Shown here: one piece after another, positions 16,936 through 25,044 of the stretch | Layout: every line of letters starts with the position of its first letter | How positions within the stretch are numbered: position 1 is the first letter of the stretch | NCBI RefSeq assembly: GCF_003992315.1 | Contig: NZ_RQVE01000015.1 | Location: forward strand, 1-37,366 | Origin: Veillonella sp. 3891 | GTDB taxonomy: Bacteria > Bacillota > Negativicutes > Veillonellales > Veillonellaceae | Reading direction: 5' to 3' | DNA: 37,366 bases | Translations under genes and position numbers: made by a program | Notes under the pieces: generated by a model | Database searches by the model: none | What the model saw: only the letters and a program-made list of their open reading frames with translations | Told to the model about the DNA's origin: nothing

Positions 16936-19650
16936 ATGAATCAGATTTTCAAAGTTGTCTATAGCGCAACAAAACAATGCTATGTGGTAACATCAGAATT
17001 TGCGAAGTCTCATGGAAAGAAAGCGGCTATAGTGGCTGCAGCGGTTATTTTAACAAGTGGTGTAGGATCTGTAAATGCGGCGGATGATTTAGCGAGCAGG
17101 GTAGATGCATTGGAAGGTAATATTCATACGATTAATACGGCCCTTGCAGATCTCAATAATACAGTTAATAATACTAGTGATACACAAGTAGCTACGAATA
17201 AACAAAAATCCGAAGCAAATGAAGCCGCAATCAATGAGTTAACACCAAAGGTATCGACTTTAGAAGGTAAGGTGCAAGCTTTGGAAGCAGGATCTACCGC
17301 AGGTGGACAAGCTAATACAGAACGAGATGCTAAAATCCAAGCGAATACAGAAAAATCAACGGCTAATGAAGCGGCGATTAATGAGTTGAAACCAAAGGTA
17401 GCAAAAAATACAGAAGACTTAGCTAAAGTAGATGGAAAAATCGATGGAGCTAGAGAGGCCGCTGTTACAGAAGCTGGAACAAAAGCAGATGAAAAAGTAA
17501 CGGCATTAAAGACTGAATTAGAACCAAAAATTGAAAAGGCGAAAACAGATGCTATTGCTGATGCAGAAGGTAAATTGACAACTGCAAAAACTGACTTAGA
17601 AGGCAAAATTACTGATGCAAAAACAGATTTAGAAACAAAAATTGGTACAGCTAAGGATGAAGCTATCGCAGCAGCAGGTACAAAAGCAGATGAAGCAAAA
17701 GCAGCAGCGATTGCCGATGCAGAGGGTAAATTAACAACTGCAAAAACTGACTTAGAAGGCAAAATTACTGATGCAAAAACAGATTTAGAAACAAAAATTG
17801 GTACAGCTAAGGATGAAACTATCGCAGCAGCAGGTACAAAAGCAGACGAAGCAAAAGCAGCAGCGATTGCCGATGCAGAGGGTAAATTAACGACTGCAAA
17901 AACAGAGCTAACAGGCAAAATTGATGATGCGAAAGCAGCAGCGATTGCCGATGCAGAAGGTAAATTAACAACTGCAAAAACAGAGCTAACAGGCAAAATT
18001 GATGATGCGAAAGCAGCAGCGATTGCTGATGTAGAGGGTAAATTAACAACTGCAAAAACTGACTTAGAAGGCAAAATCACTGCTGCAGAAGGTAAAATTA
18101 CTGATGCGAAAACAGATTTAGAAACAAAAATTGGTACAGCTAAGGATGAAGCTATCGCAGCAGCAGGTACAAAAGCAGACGAAGCAAAAGCAGCAGCGAT
18201 TGCCGATGCAGATGGTAAATTAGCAGCAGCGAAACAAGCTTTAGAAGCAAAAGATACCGAATTAACTAACAAAGTTACTGATCTAGAAGCTAAATATAAC
18301 TCTGCAACTGATATCAAAGCAACGAATGAACGTTTTGAAAAATTAGAAAAATACGATAAAGACCATGATAAACAAATCCTTGCAATGAATGGTGGTATAG
18401 CTAAGGTTAATAGTGAGTTAACAGATCTTAAAGGTGATGTAGATGGTAATGCAGAGGCTATTGATGCGAATACAAAGGCCATCGATAAAAACACTGATGA
18501 AATTGATGAAGCTAAAAAAATTCTTGTAGCTCATGATACTAGACTGGACGAATTAAAAACAGCTATTGATGAGACTGTTGATGATATTGCAGGTAATGGC
18601 GATGCTATAAAAGATAATGCTGAAAAAATCAAACTAATCGGTGAAGGGTTAAAAGAAACGACAGCGGCTATCAAAGATAATGCAGATAAAATTCAAGCCG
18701 CAGGAGAAGGCTTAAAAGCAGTTACAGAAGCCATTGGCGATTTAGATAAAAAAATCGATGAGGATACTAAAAAAGCCAAAGACGATGCAGTTACAGAAGC
18801 CGGTACAAAAGCTGATGAAAAAATCACTGCGGCAAAAACAGAATTAACAGGAAAAATTACAGAAGCTAAAGATGCAGCAGCTGCAGCAGATGCTAAAGCA
18901 GCAAAAGCTCAAGAGTTAGCAACTGCAGCAGATGCTAAAGCAGCTGAAGCTCAAGCAGCAGCAGACAAAGCAGCTGAGGCAGCTACTACCAAATCTGCAA
19001 CAGCAAAAACTGAGGCAGTAGCAGAAGCTGGTACACAAGCAGATGCTAAAATCAAAACCGCTAAAGAAGCTATTGCTACTGACATTGAAACAGCTAAAAA
19101 TGCAGCTATTACAAAAGCTGGTGAAAATGCAGAAGCTAAAATTACAGCAGCTAGAACAGCACTAGAAACAAAATTCCAAGGCTTAGACAATACCACTGTT
19201 AAGCTAGAAAAATATGACAAAGACATCGCAGCTCTTCAAGCTACTGAAAAAGCGCATGATGCACGCATTACTACAGTGGAAAAAGATGTAAAAGTTGTAG
19301 GTGCTAATGCGGCAGCGTTAGCAGCGTTGAAACCTTTACAATATAACCCTGGTCAAACGACACAAATTATGGCAGGTGTTGGTACATATCGTGGACAAAA
19401 TGCAGTTGCATTAGGTGCGGCTCACTATACTAGCGAAAACTTAATGTACCATGCAGGCGTAAGCTTCGGTAACGGTAATGGCACAATGGCTAATGCTGGT
19501 ATTACAATTGGATTTGGTAGCGGCGAAACTGCAAAAGCTGAGTCTCCTAAAGTAGCTCAATTACAAAGCGCAGTAGATCGTTTAACAGAAGAAAATGAAC
19601 GAGTAAAAGCAGCATTGTATGAATTGTATGCAAAACTAGAAGCTAAATAA
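16936..19650 (+). CDS. Trimeric autotransporter adhesin (YadA-type), lysine-rich repeat stalk
   Basis: ATG 16936 is chosen because AGGAG (16921-16925) is ten bases away; ATG 16927 is too close to it. The 904-aa protein opens with an extended signal peptide region (MNQIFKVVYSATKQCYVVTS) and a hydrophobic core ending SVNA, with likely cleavage after A48. The passenger is almost all predicted coiled coil: TAA-like stalk segments, then lysine/alanine-rich 26- and 52-residue repeats (about residues 206-420), later stalk with AIDANTKAIDKNTDEIDEAK, and an Ala-rich TolA-like stretch. No YadA head repeats are evident. The membrane anchor is at about 799-865 (LKPLQYNPGQTTQIMAGVGT, then GAAHYTSENLMYHAGVSFGN). 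An unusual 39-residue coiled-coil tail follows. It would be a surface fibre of a diderm Firmicute, probably for adhesion or coaggregation. Confidence 0.92.
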   Translation: MNQIFKVVYSATKQCYVVTSEFAKSHGKKAAIVAAAVILTSGVGSVNAADDLASRVDALEGNIHTINTALADLNNTVNNTSDTQVATNKQKSEANEAAINELTPKVSTLEGKVQALEAGSTAGGQANTERDAKIQANTEKSTANEAAINELKPKVAKNTEDLAKVDGKIDGAREAAVTEAGTKADEKVTALKTELEPKIEKAKTDAIADAEGKLTTAKTDLEGKITDAKTDLETKIGTAKDEAIAAAGTKADEAKAAAIADAEGKLTTAKTDLEGKITDAKTDLETKIGTAKDETIAAAGTKADEAKAAAIADAEGKLTTAKTELTGKIDDAKAAAIADAEGKLTTAKTELTGKIDDAKAAAIADVEGKLTTAKTDLEGKITAAEGKITDAKTDLETKIGTAKDEAIAAAGTKADEAKAAAIADADGKLAAAKQALEAKDTELTNKVTDLEAKYNSATDIKATNERFEKLEKYDKDHDKQILAMNGGIAKVNSELTDLKGDVDGNAEAIDANTKAIDKNTDEIDEAKKILVAHDTRLDELKTAIDETVDDIAGNGDAIKDNAEKIKLIGEGLKETTAAIKDNADKIQAAGEGLKAVTEAIGDLDKKIDEDTKKAKDDAVTEAGTKADEKITAAKTELTGKITEAKDAAAAADAKAAKAQELATAADAKAAEAQAAADKAAEAATTKSATAKTEAVAEAGTQADAKIKTAKEAIATDIETAKNAAITKAGENAEAKITAARTALETKFQGLDNTTVKLEKYDKDIAALQATEKAHDARITTVEKDVKVVGANAAALAALKPLQYNPGQTTQIMAGVGTYRGQNAVALGAAHYTSENLMYHAGVSFGNGNGTMANAGITIGFGSGETAKAESPKVAQLQSAVDRLTEENERVKAALYELYAKLEAK
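17551..18195 (+). repeat. In-gene tandem repeats of the adhesin stalk (78-nt module)
   Basis: In-frame near-identical units, each opening with Ala-Ile-Ala-Asp, lie at 17551-17706 (156 nt), 17707-17862 (156 nt), 17863-17940 (78 nt), 17941-18018 (78 nt) and 18019-18195 (177 nt), with a degenerate unit after that. The 156-nt unit equals two 26-residue modules. The 177-nt unit equals 156 plus 21 nt, an extra heptad formed by duplication of GKIT(A/D)A(E/K). Nearly identical DNA makes the tract prone to length change by recombination or slippage. Confidence 0.9.
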
Positions 19651-19716
19651 GAAATAACTTAGAGAATAGATGACTAGGGTCTCCCCTAGCGTATAGACAC
19701 TAAGGTTATGACAGAA

Positions 19717-19763
19717 ATACATGTTAGGTATACTCCACGGGGTATCCTAGCATGTATTTTTTT
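19717..19763 (+). terminator. Terminator of the adhesin gene
   Basis: ATACATG (19717-19723) pairs with CATGTAT (19751-19757). Inner pairing (TTAGG with CCTAG, then further bases) continues with one bulge, and a seven-T run follows. A smaller CTAGGG/CCCTAG hairpin at 19674-19689 without a T-run precedes it. Confidence 0.8.
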
Positions 19764-19780
19764 GTTAAAAAATTCTTACC

Positions 19781-19799
19781 AATGACATATTTTGTCATT
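19781..19799. promoter_or_regulatory. 19-bp palindrome upstream of the membrane protein gene
   Basis: AATGACATATTTTGTCATT has perfect 7-nt arms around TATTT. It ends nine bases before TATACT (19809-19814), a candidate -10, so it would cover the -35 region of a promoter for the gene at 19867. That position fits a repressor or activator operator. I do not recognise the cognate regulator. Confidence 0.45.
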
Positions 19800-19866
19800 C
19801 CTCTTCGATATACTGAAAGCATCAATAGTTTTATAGTATGTTTACATGACAGAAAGAGGTATGACG

Positions 19867-20502
19867 ATGAATTGGAAAGACAAATGGAATGATGCATGGA
19901 ACGAGATAGGAAACATGAGTTTGCGAGAACTGTTTACTTTCACGAAGAAAGAAAAGTGGATTTGTGCTATTTTTGGAGTTGTTTTTGCAGTTGGTATGAT
20001 AGTTAGTATACGAGGCATTGAAACGATAACAGCGTCGCCGGGCTGGATTGTAGGATATGTTCATGAAGGGTGGTCCGTTCCTGATTATGTGAGTTATACA
20101 CCACAAAAGACCTTTGAGGACAAAGGGGATGTACAGGTGGTGACAGGACATCATTTGCAAATGCGCCATCTTATATGGTACTTTTGGTGGGTAGAAGAAA
20201 ATAACGACTTTACAATTACCTTTGATAAGCGTGTGCCGAAGGCAGAGTACTACGATCATCGCACAGGGCAAACCTATACATTATCCTTTGACACTAGGGA
20301 AGGTGCTGATTCTGAGGTGAATGAGAAGTTGAATATTATCAATGATGCATCAGAGGAGTTTTTCAAAAAGCCTTTCATCAAGGTAGATCGTATTCAACGT
20401 ACTAGAGAAGATTATTTATTTAAAACACAATCGGATATATCGCCGGTAAAACCAGTAGAAGGTCCTTTGTTTGTACGAGGCTCTATTAAGAAAAGTGTGT
20501 AA
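19867..20502 (+). CDS. Unknown single-span membrane protein
   Basis: The 211-aa product reads MNWKDKWNDAWNEIGNMSLR. The start was chosen because AAAGAGG (19853-19859) is seven bases upstream; ATG 19846 precedes this SD and ATG 19861 abuts it. A short amphipathic cytoplasmic N-terminus is followed by one hydrophobic span (about residues 32-50, ICAIFGVVFAVGMIVSI). The remaining ~160 residues are soluble, rich in Tyr, Trp and charged residues (HLIWYFWWVEENND), and probably extracytoplasmic. There are no cysteine pairs or catalytic motifs that I recognise. It has its own upstream palindrome, follows the adhesin terminator and precedes menF, with no clear operon link to either. Confidence 0.75.
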   Translation: MNWKDKWNDAWNEIGNMSLRELFTFTKKEKWICAIFGVVFAVGMIVSIRGIETITASPGWIVGYVHEGWSVPDYVSYTPQKTFEDKGDVQVVTGHHLQMRHLIWYFWWVEENNDFTITFDKRVPKAEYYDHRTGQTYTLSFDTREGADSEVNEKLNIINDASEEFFKKPFIKVDRIQRTREDYLFKTQSDISPVKPVEGPLFVRGSIKKSV

Positions 20503-20594
20503 TGGTCGCCACTAATTTTGAGGCTCGATTAGCTGTTGTAGATGCGGTATAAAGGAACACACTCATTTTAATCCTCTATTAGATATGATGCATG

Positions 20595-20603
20595 TGGTAT
20601 AAT
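20595..20603 (+). promoter_or_regulatory. Extended -10 promoter of menF
   Basis: TGGTATAAT is a perfect extended -10 (TGn plus TATAAT), with a weak -35 (TCTATT, 20575-20580). It lies about 125 bp upstream of the menF ATG. The same TGTGGTAT context recurs upstream of the cysteine desulfidase gene. Confidence 0.5.
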
Positions 20604-20728
20604 TGTAATAAGCGAGTATGATATAGTAAGTTTTCTAGTCGTTCCTGTATATATGGGATAGGATTTGGGAGAACTTGCGGCTTGAGGCATGGCTAGCAGT
20701 GGATATGTTACGAATGATGAGGAGTCAT

Positions 20729-21871
20729 ATGAAATATACTAAGGAGCCTTTACAATTAGACAATCCTTTGGAGTTTTGGCTAAACTTCGAGGGAGAGGAG
20801 CGGGTCTTTTGGGTGGACCGTCAAAGCGATCGTGTGGTAGTAGGTGCTAAACGATTGGCAGTGGTAAAAGACGACGTCGACCGGGAGCAATATGCATACG
20901 TATTTTATGGAGGCACGTTTTTTCCAACTGTAAAAGATGAAAAATGGCGCAACATGGGCCATGAAATGGTGGCTTTCACCCATTACTATATCGTAGAAAA
21001 TGGAGAGTCCTTTTACCTCCATGCAGGTGAGGGTGTAGATATACAGCGCTATACCATTGAGCGAGTAGACCATACTTTCACAGAAACCAGTGACGATAAA
21101 CAAGATTGGGATACCTTGATGGATGCCATTTTGACAAATATTCATGTAGGGCGTATGACGAAGGTGGTTTCCTCTCGAGAGGTGGAGTTCACTAGTCCCA
21201 CATCGTTTAGTGTAGTGAGTATATTGGACCGCTTGGTGGAAAACAACCCGAATTGTTTTATTTTTGGCTATGAGAAAGAGGGACGTACCTTCGTGGGGGC
21301 ATCCCCTGAAATTCTCGTGCGCCATCGGGGAGATGAAATTCTAAGTTATGCCTTGGCAGGAACGGCACCAAAGTTTGGTCCTAAGGCGTGGACGAAAGAG
21401 CGATTTCTAAATGATCATAAAAATCGGGTAGAGCACAATATCGTACGAGATCGTATTGTGGATACTATGCGACAAGTGACGGAGGATGTGACCGTAGGCG
21501 AAACGGGGATTATGGAGCTATCACGGTTATACCATTTGCGGACCATCATTACCGCCAAGGATAGTACTAAGTCTCTCATCGAATGGGGCCAATTGTTACA
21601 TCCTACACCAGCCCTAGGGGGCGAACCACGAGAACTAGCTATGGACTTACTGGCGAAATACGAAGCTCATGAGCGTGGTATGTACGCAGCACCTTTTGGA
21701 TTTATGAAGGACATGGGGGATGGCATTCTAGTGGTGGCCATTCGGTCTGCGCTCATCATGGGGAATACTTTATATGCCTATGCAGGATGCGGTGTTGTAG
21801 GCGAATCCAATAGTGATGAAGAGTACGAAGAAACAATCAATAAAATGGGTACCATATTGGATGCGCTGTAG
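20729..21871 (+). CDS. menF: Isochorismate synthase
   Basis: Converts chorismate to isochorismate, the first committed step of menaquinone synthesis. The chorismate-binding fold is clear: GRMTKVVSSREVEF (with the conserved lysine), GASPEILVR, AGTAPKFGPKAWTKERFL, EHNIVRDRI, HPTPALGGEPRE, GMYAAPFGFM and YAGCGVVGESN with its Mg-binding glutamates. From ATG 20729 the protein has 380 aa. I prefer this start because AGGAG is four bases upstream, but TTG 20675 or ATG 20705 in the same frame are possible. It could be called EntC-like, but the men neighbours support MenF. A terminator follows, so it is separate from menD. Confidence 0.9.
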   Translation: MKYTKEPLQLDNPLEFWLNFEGEERVFWVDRQSDRVVVGAKRLAVVKDDVDREQYAYVFYGGTFFPTVKDEKWRNMGHEMVAFTHYYIVENGESFYLHAGEGVDIQRYTIERVDHTFTETSDDKQDWDTLMDAILTNIHVGRMTKVVSSREVEFTSPTSFSVVSILDRLVENNPNCFIFGYEKEGRTFVGASPEILVRHRGDEILSYALAGTAPKFGPKAWTKERFLNDHKNRVEHNIVRDRIVDTMRQVTEDVTVGETGIMELSRLYHLRTIITAKDSTKSLIEWGQLLHPTPALGGEPRELAMDLLAKYEAHERGMYAAPFGFMKDMGDGILVVAIRSALIMGNTLYAYAGCGVVGESNSDEEYEETINKMGTILDAL

Positions 21872-21966
21872 GATGATACATCTATGTATAGATCAAATTA
21901 GGTATGCAATAGAGTAGGATTCGATAATGAAGCTACACAAACTTATTGAACAGATATAAGAACTTT

Positions 21967-22001
21967 AAAAAGGAATGTTGAGTCATCAGCATTCCTTTTT
22001 T
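21967..22001 (+). terminator. Terminator after menF
   Basis: AAAAAGGAATGTTGA (21967-21981) pairs with TCAGCATTCCTTTTT (21986-22000) over 15 positions with one G-U pair around a GTCA loop, ending in a T-run. The flanking A-run may let it work in both directions. Confidence 0.88.
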
Positions 22002-22214
22002 ATGTCATAGGGAGTCTATACTATATATTAGCGGTAGCAAAATTACTCTTAAACGTATATTTCTATACATCAAAATGAGGATAGTATTTAGTTTGCTATA
22101 TAATATGGGGTTGGTTTATCCTATCAGTCACTCGTAAATGAGGTCTTGAAACGTATCAGTTTTAGTTAGAGATCGTATGCTACCCATATGAATACGTACA
22201 GAATCTGAAAACAA

Positions 22215-22223
22215 TGATATAAT
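22215..22223 (+). promoter_or_regulatory. Extended -10 promoter of menD
   Basis: TGATATAAT is a perfect extended -10. The best -35 match 17 bp upstream is weak (CGTACA, 22195-22200). It lies about 60 bp before the menD start, leaving a short leader containing GGGAG as SD. Confidence 0.5.
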
Positions 22224-22285
22224 ACATAGTAGATAGTCACTATTAGATATAGCACAATACCACAGGATGGTATGGGAGATATGAT

Positions 22286-24106
22286 ATGAACGAATATATA
22301 GCAAGTTTGGTGGATGAGTTGCACCAATTGGGAGTGCGCCATGCGGTGTTCAGCCCCGGTTCACGGTCCACTACATTAGCCATGCTCTTTCAAAGCCATG
22401 GAGGCTTTCACACATATATGAATATTGATGAGCGGTCCGCTGGGTTTATGGCATTAGGCATTGCCAAAGCACAAGGTGAATCAGCTGTGTTGGTGTGTAC
22501 ATCGGGCTCTGCTTTGACTCATTATGGTCCAGCCGTGGTGGAAGCGAAGCATAGCGGTGTGCCGATGATCATCTTGTCCGCTGACCGTCCGTACACCTTG
22601 CAACAGGTAGGGGCGCCGCAGACCATTGATCAACAGAAATATTTTGGCTCCGCTGTGAACTATTATGAAGAATTGTCTGTGCCTAGTGAAAGTCACTATT
22701 ATACCTACTCTCGTCAAGTAGCACGCCGTGCCTATTTGAAAGCGAATGACCATAAACTAGGACCTGTACACATCAACGTGCCTTTGTTTGAGCCCTTGGT
22801 TCCGAATCGTGAGGAAGAGTATTTTACACAGGGGCGCAGTGCGAAACCGTTCCGCCTCGTGAAACATGAGGAAATAGGGTCCTTGGCATCCTTGCTAGAT
22901 GGAAAACGAGTACTCATCTTGGGTGGCCCTAGCGTGACGAATCCTAAAACAGTGGTAGAGTTTGCAGAACGAATTGGTGCCGTTGTGATAGGGGACCCTT
23001 TGTCCAATTTGCGTCAATATGAGGGCGTCATCAGCACCTATGATGCATTCTTAGCACAGCATGAGCGGTGGGAGAAGTTGCGACCAGATGTGGTTATCCA
23101 ATTGGGGCAAATTCCTGTGTCGAAGCGGATTCAACAATGGATGGCAACCTTGACGGACATCGACTATATTACGGTGAGCCCTAATGCAGATGTGGTGAAC
23201 CCTAGTTTGACAACCACTATACATGTGATGGCGAGTGTAGATGTATTCTTAGGGGAGTTGTGTCGTGGCTTATTTGTGATACCAGGGCTAAGCACAAGGA
23301 TAAGAGATAAAGAGCAAAATCTATTAAATATTTCTAATGTAGAAGACTCTAATGTAAGCACTGCTGGCGATGAATTAGGAGTGCAACAAGAAAATATAAA
23401 TATAAATGAAAAACATAGAGTAGAGAACGGTAGTGTTGTATCTGCTCAGAATACAATAGCTGATATAGAGTATGTAAAAGCATGGCAACAGATAGAATCT
23501 GACAGTCGTGAACAGTTAGACAAAGTACAAGAAGAACCAACTCTATTTGAAGGCCGTACGATTCACATGTTGCAACACATGATGCCCCATGAGGGACAAA
23601 TTCTAGTAGCGAACAGTATGTCTATTCGTGATATGGATTATTTCTGGGCCACTGGGAGATCCCAAGCCATGGTGTACGGCAATCGTGGCACCAATGGTAT
23701 TGATGGGACGGTGTCAACGGCGTTAGGGCTTAGTACGAATGGGAAACCGACGGTCATGGTTACAGGAGATTTAAGTTTCTTTCACGATTTGAATGGATTG
23801 GCTATTGGAAAAACGCATGGTATGAACTTGACCATTATTCTGCATAACAATGATGGAGGCGGTATTTTCCAATATTTGCCACAAAAAGGGACGGACGATT
23901 TCGATTACCTATTCAATACACCGCAAGGCATTGATTATAGTGGCTTAGCGACCATGTATGGCTTAGACTATGTGAAAGTCACAACAAATGTAGAGTTAGA
24001 ACGGGCGATGCAACACTATATCGGTACAGAGGGGATTCACCTCATAGAAGTGCCTACGTCTAAAGAAATTAGTCGTGAACTGCACAAGGTGTATCGGGTG
24101 CAATAA
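22286..24106 (+). CDS. menD: SEPHCHC synthase (MenD)
   Basis: This thiamine-diphosphate enzyme joins isochorismate and 2-oxoglutarate to give 2-succinyl-5-enolpyruvyl-6-hydroxy-3-cyclohexene-1-carboxylate. The N-terminal MenD signature is FSPGSRSTTLAMLF and DERSAGFMALGIAKA. The ThDP/Mg motif is GDLSFFHDLNGL (G494 onward) with LHNNDGGGIF (H520 onward). The 606-aa length exceeds the usual ~560 because of a hydrophilic, Asn/Glu/Ser-rich insert at about residues 337-392 between the central and ThDP domains. It heads the menD-menH-menC unit; the SD is GGGAG seven bases upstream. Confidence 0.95.
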   Translation: MNEYIASLVDELHQLGVRHAVFSPGSRSTTLAMLFQSHGGFHTYMNIDERSAGFMALGIAKAQGESAVLVCTSGSALTHYGPAVVEAKHSGVPMIILSADRPYTLQQVGAPQTIDQQKYFGSAVNYYEELSVPSESHYYTYSRQVARRAYLKANDHKLGPVHINVPLFEPLVPNREEEYFTQGRSAKPFRLVKHEEIGSLASLLDGKRVLILGGPSVTNPKTVVEFAERIGAVVIGDPLSNLRQYEGVISTYDAFLAQHERWEKLRPDVVIQLGQIPVSKRIQQWMATLTDIDYITVSPNADVVNPSLTTTIHVMASVDVFLGELCRGLFVIPGLSTRIRDKEQNLLNISNVEDSNVSTAGDELGVQQENININEKHRVENGSVVSAQNTIADIEYVKAWQQIESDSREQLDKVQEEPTLFEGRTIHMLQHMMPHEGQILVANSMSIRDMDYFWATGRSQAMVYGNRGTNGIDGTVSTALGLSTNGKPTVMVTGDLSFFHDLNGLAIGKTHGMNLTIILHNNDGGGIFQYLPQKGTDDFDYLFNTPQGIDYSGLATMYGLDYVKVTTNVELERAMQHYIGTEGIHLIEVPTSKEISRELHKVYRVQ

Positions 24107-24107
24107 T

Positions 24108-24947
24108 ATGAAATCAATGATTCAAGATATACGAACGTTAGATATACAACGGATGCAGATCAATCTAGGCGAGTATCACTACGGAGTGTCTGTAGTGGGT
24201 ACAGGGAAACCCCTAGTTTGTTTCCATGGGTTTTCGGAATCTGGTTCCACTTGGGATGGTATTGAGGTACCAGGCTATCGGCTGATACGGATCGATAGTA
24301 TGGGGCATGGTAGGTCTGCACGGCCTATGGAATTAACCCCGTATACATTGCCACAAATGCTGAGCGATTTGCACAGAGTTATCTATGCCGTAGCAGGAGA
24401 AACGTATGCTCTCATGGGGTATTCCATGGGGGCGAGGATGGCTGTATTATACGCATTGGAGTATCCAGAGGAAGTGACTCACCTAGTTTTGGAAAGTGGC
24501 TCTGTAGGGATAGAAGGTAGAGCGGCACGTCATGAACGCTATCTTGCAGATACAGCGTTAGGGAGTCGCATTCGAAAACAGGATATACAATGGTTTAGTG
24601 AGACCTGGGCAAAGCTAGATATCTTCAAGACCCAAGAAAGTTTACCTACAAAGGTGCAACAGCAGATTCAGCGTCGACGGTTATTAAATAGTCCTCATGC
24701 GTTGGCTTTCACCTTGGAAGGAAGCGGACAAGGAACGATGCCTTATGTAGGGCATCGATTGTCGGAACTAACTATGCCCATCTGTTACATTAGTGGGGAA
24801 TTAGATACGAAATATACAGCTATTGGAGCACAGTATTTTTGTGATGTTCATCGCATCGTGCCGAAAGTAGGTCATAATGTGCATGTAGAAGCGCCAGAGG
24901 CGTATCGGCAAATTTTAAAACAATTTTTCTATAATCGGAAGTATTAG
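24108..24947 (+). CDS. menH: MenH-type alpha/beta hydrolase (SHCHC synthase)
   Basis: The 279-aa protein starts one base after the menD stop. The hydrolase fold has oxyanion motif HGFSESGSTW (H40-G41), nucleophile elbow GYSMGAR with S106, and likely D233 (SGELDTKY) and H256 (KVGHNVHVE) completing the triad. MenH removes pyruvate from the MenD product. The placement between menD and menC and the GYSMGAR elbow favour MenH over other hydrolases. Met4 is an alternative start. Confidence 0.9.
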   Translation: MKSMIQDIRTLDIQRMQINLGEYHYGVSVVGTGKPLVCFHGFSESGSTWDGIEVPGYRLIRIDSMGHGRSARPMELTPYTLPQMLSDLHRVIYAVAGETYALMGYSMGARMAVLYALEYPEEVTHLVLESGSVGIEGRAARHERYLADTALGSRIRKQDIQWFSETWAKLDIFKTQESLPTKVQQQIQRRRLLNSPHALAFTLEGSGQGTMPYVGHRLSELTMPICYISGELDTKYTAIGAQYFCDVHRIVPKVGHNVHVEAPEAYRQILKQFFYNRKY

Positions 24948-25044
24948 TGAATGTGTGGATTATGTATACTTTTAGGATGCGCGGATATGGAAGAAGATAG
25001 TGGCTAATAATTCTAGTTGCAGTAATAGAAATGAGAGGTGTCCT

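Larger units (their letters stand above)
21872..22285. other. menF-menD intergenic region
   Basis: This 414-bp gene-free stretch contains the menF terminator, a TATAAT at 22099-22104 with no good -35, and the extended -10 promoter before menD. A short ATAGT/ACTAT palindrome lies at about 22232-22242, near the expected transcript start. No open frame with an SD is visible. Confidence 0.6.

Noticed and set aside
17551-18195. Regular repeats considered as a CRISPR array
   Set aside because: The repeats are in frame, contiguous, without unique spacers, and encode the adhesin stalk.
17124-18494. 456-codon open frame antisense to the adhesin repeats
   Set aside because: It arises from the low-complexity Ala/Lys/Asp codon pattern of the adhesin, has no SD, and its translation is an Ala/Ser/Val repeat mirroring the sense strand.
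22232-22242. ATAGT-C-ACTAT palindrome before menD, with TAGATAGTCAC also found near 27648
   Set aside because: Short, AT-rich and expected by chance at this size; not enough to call an operator.
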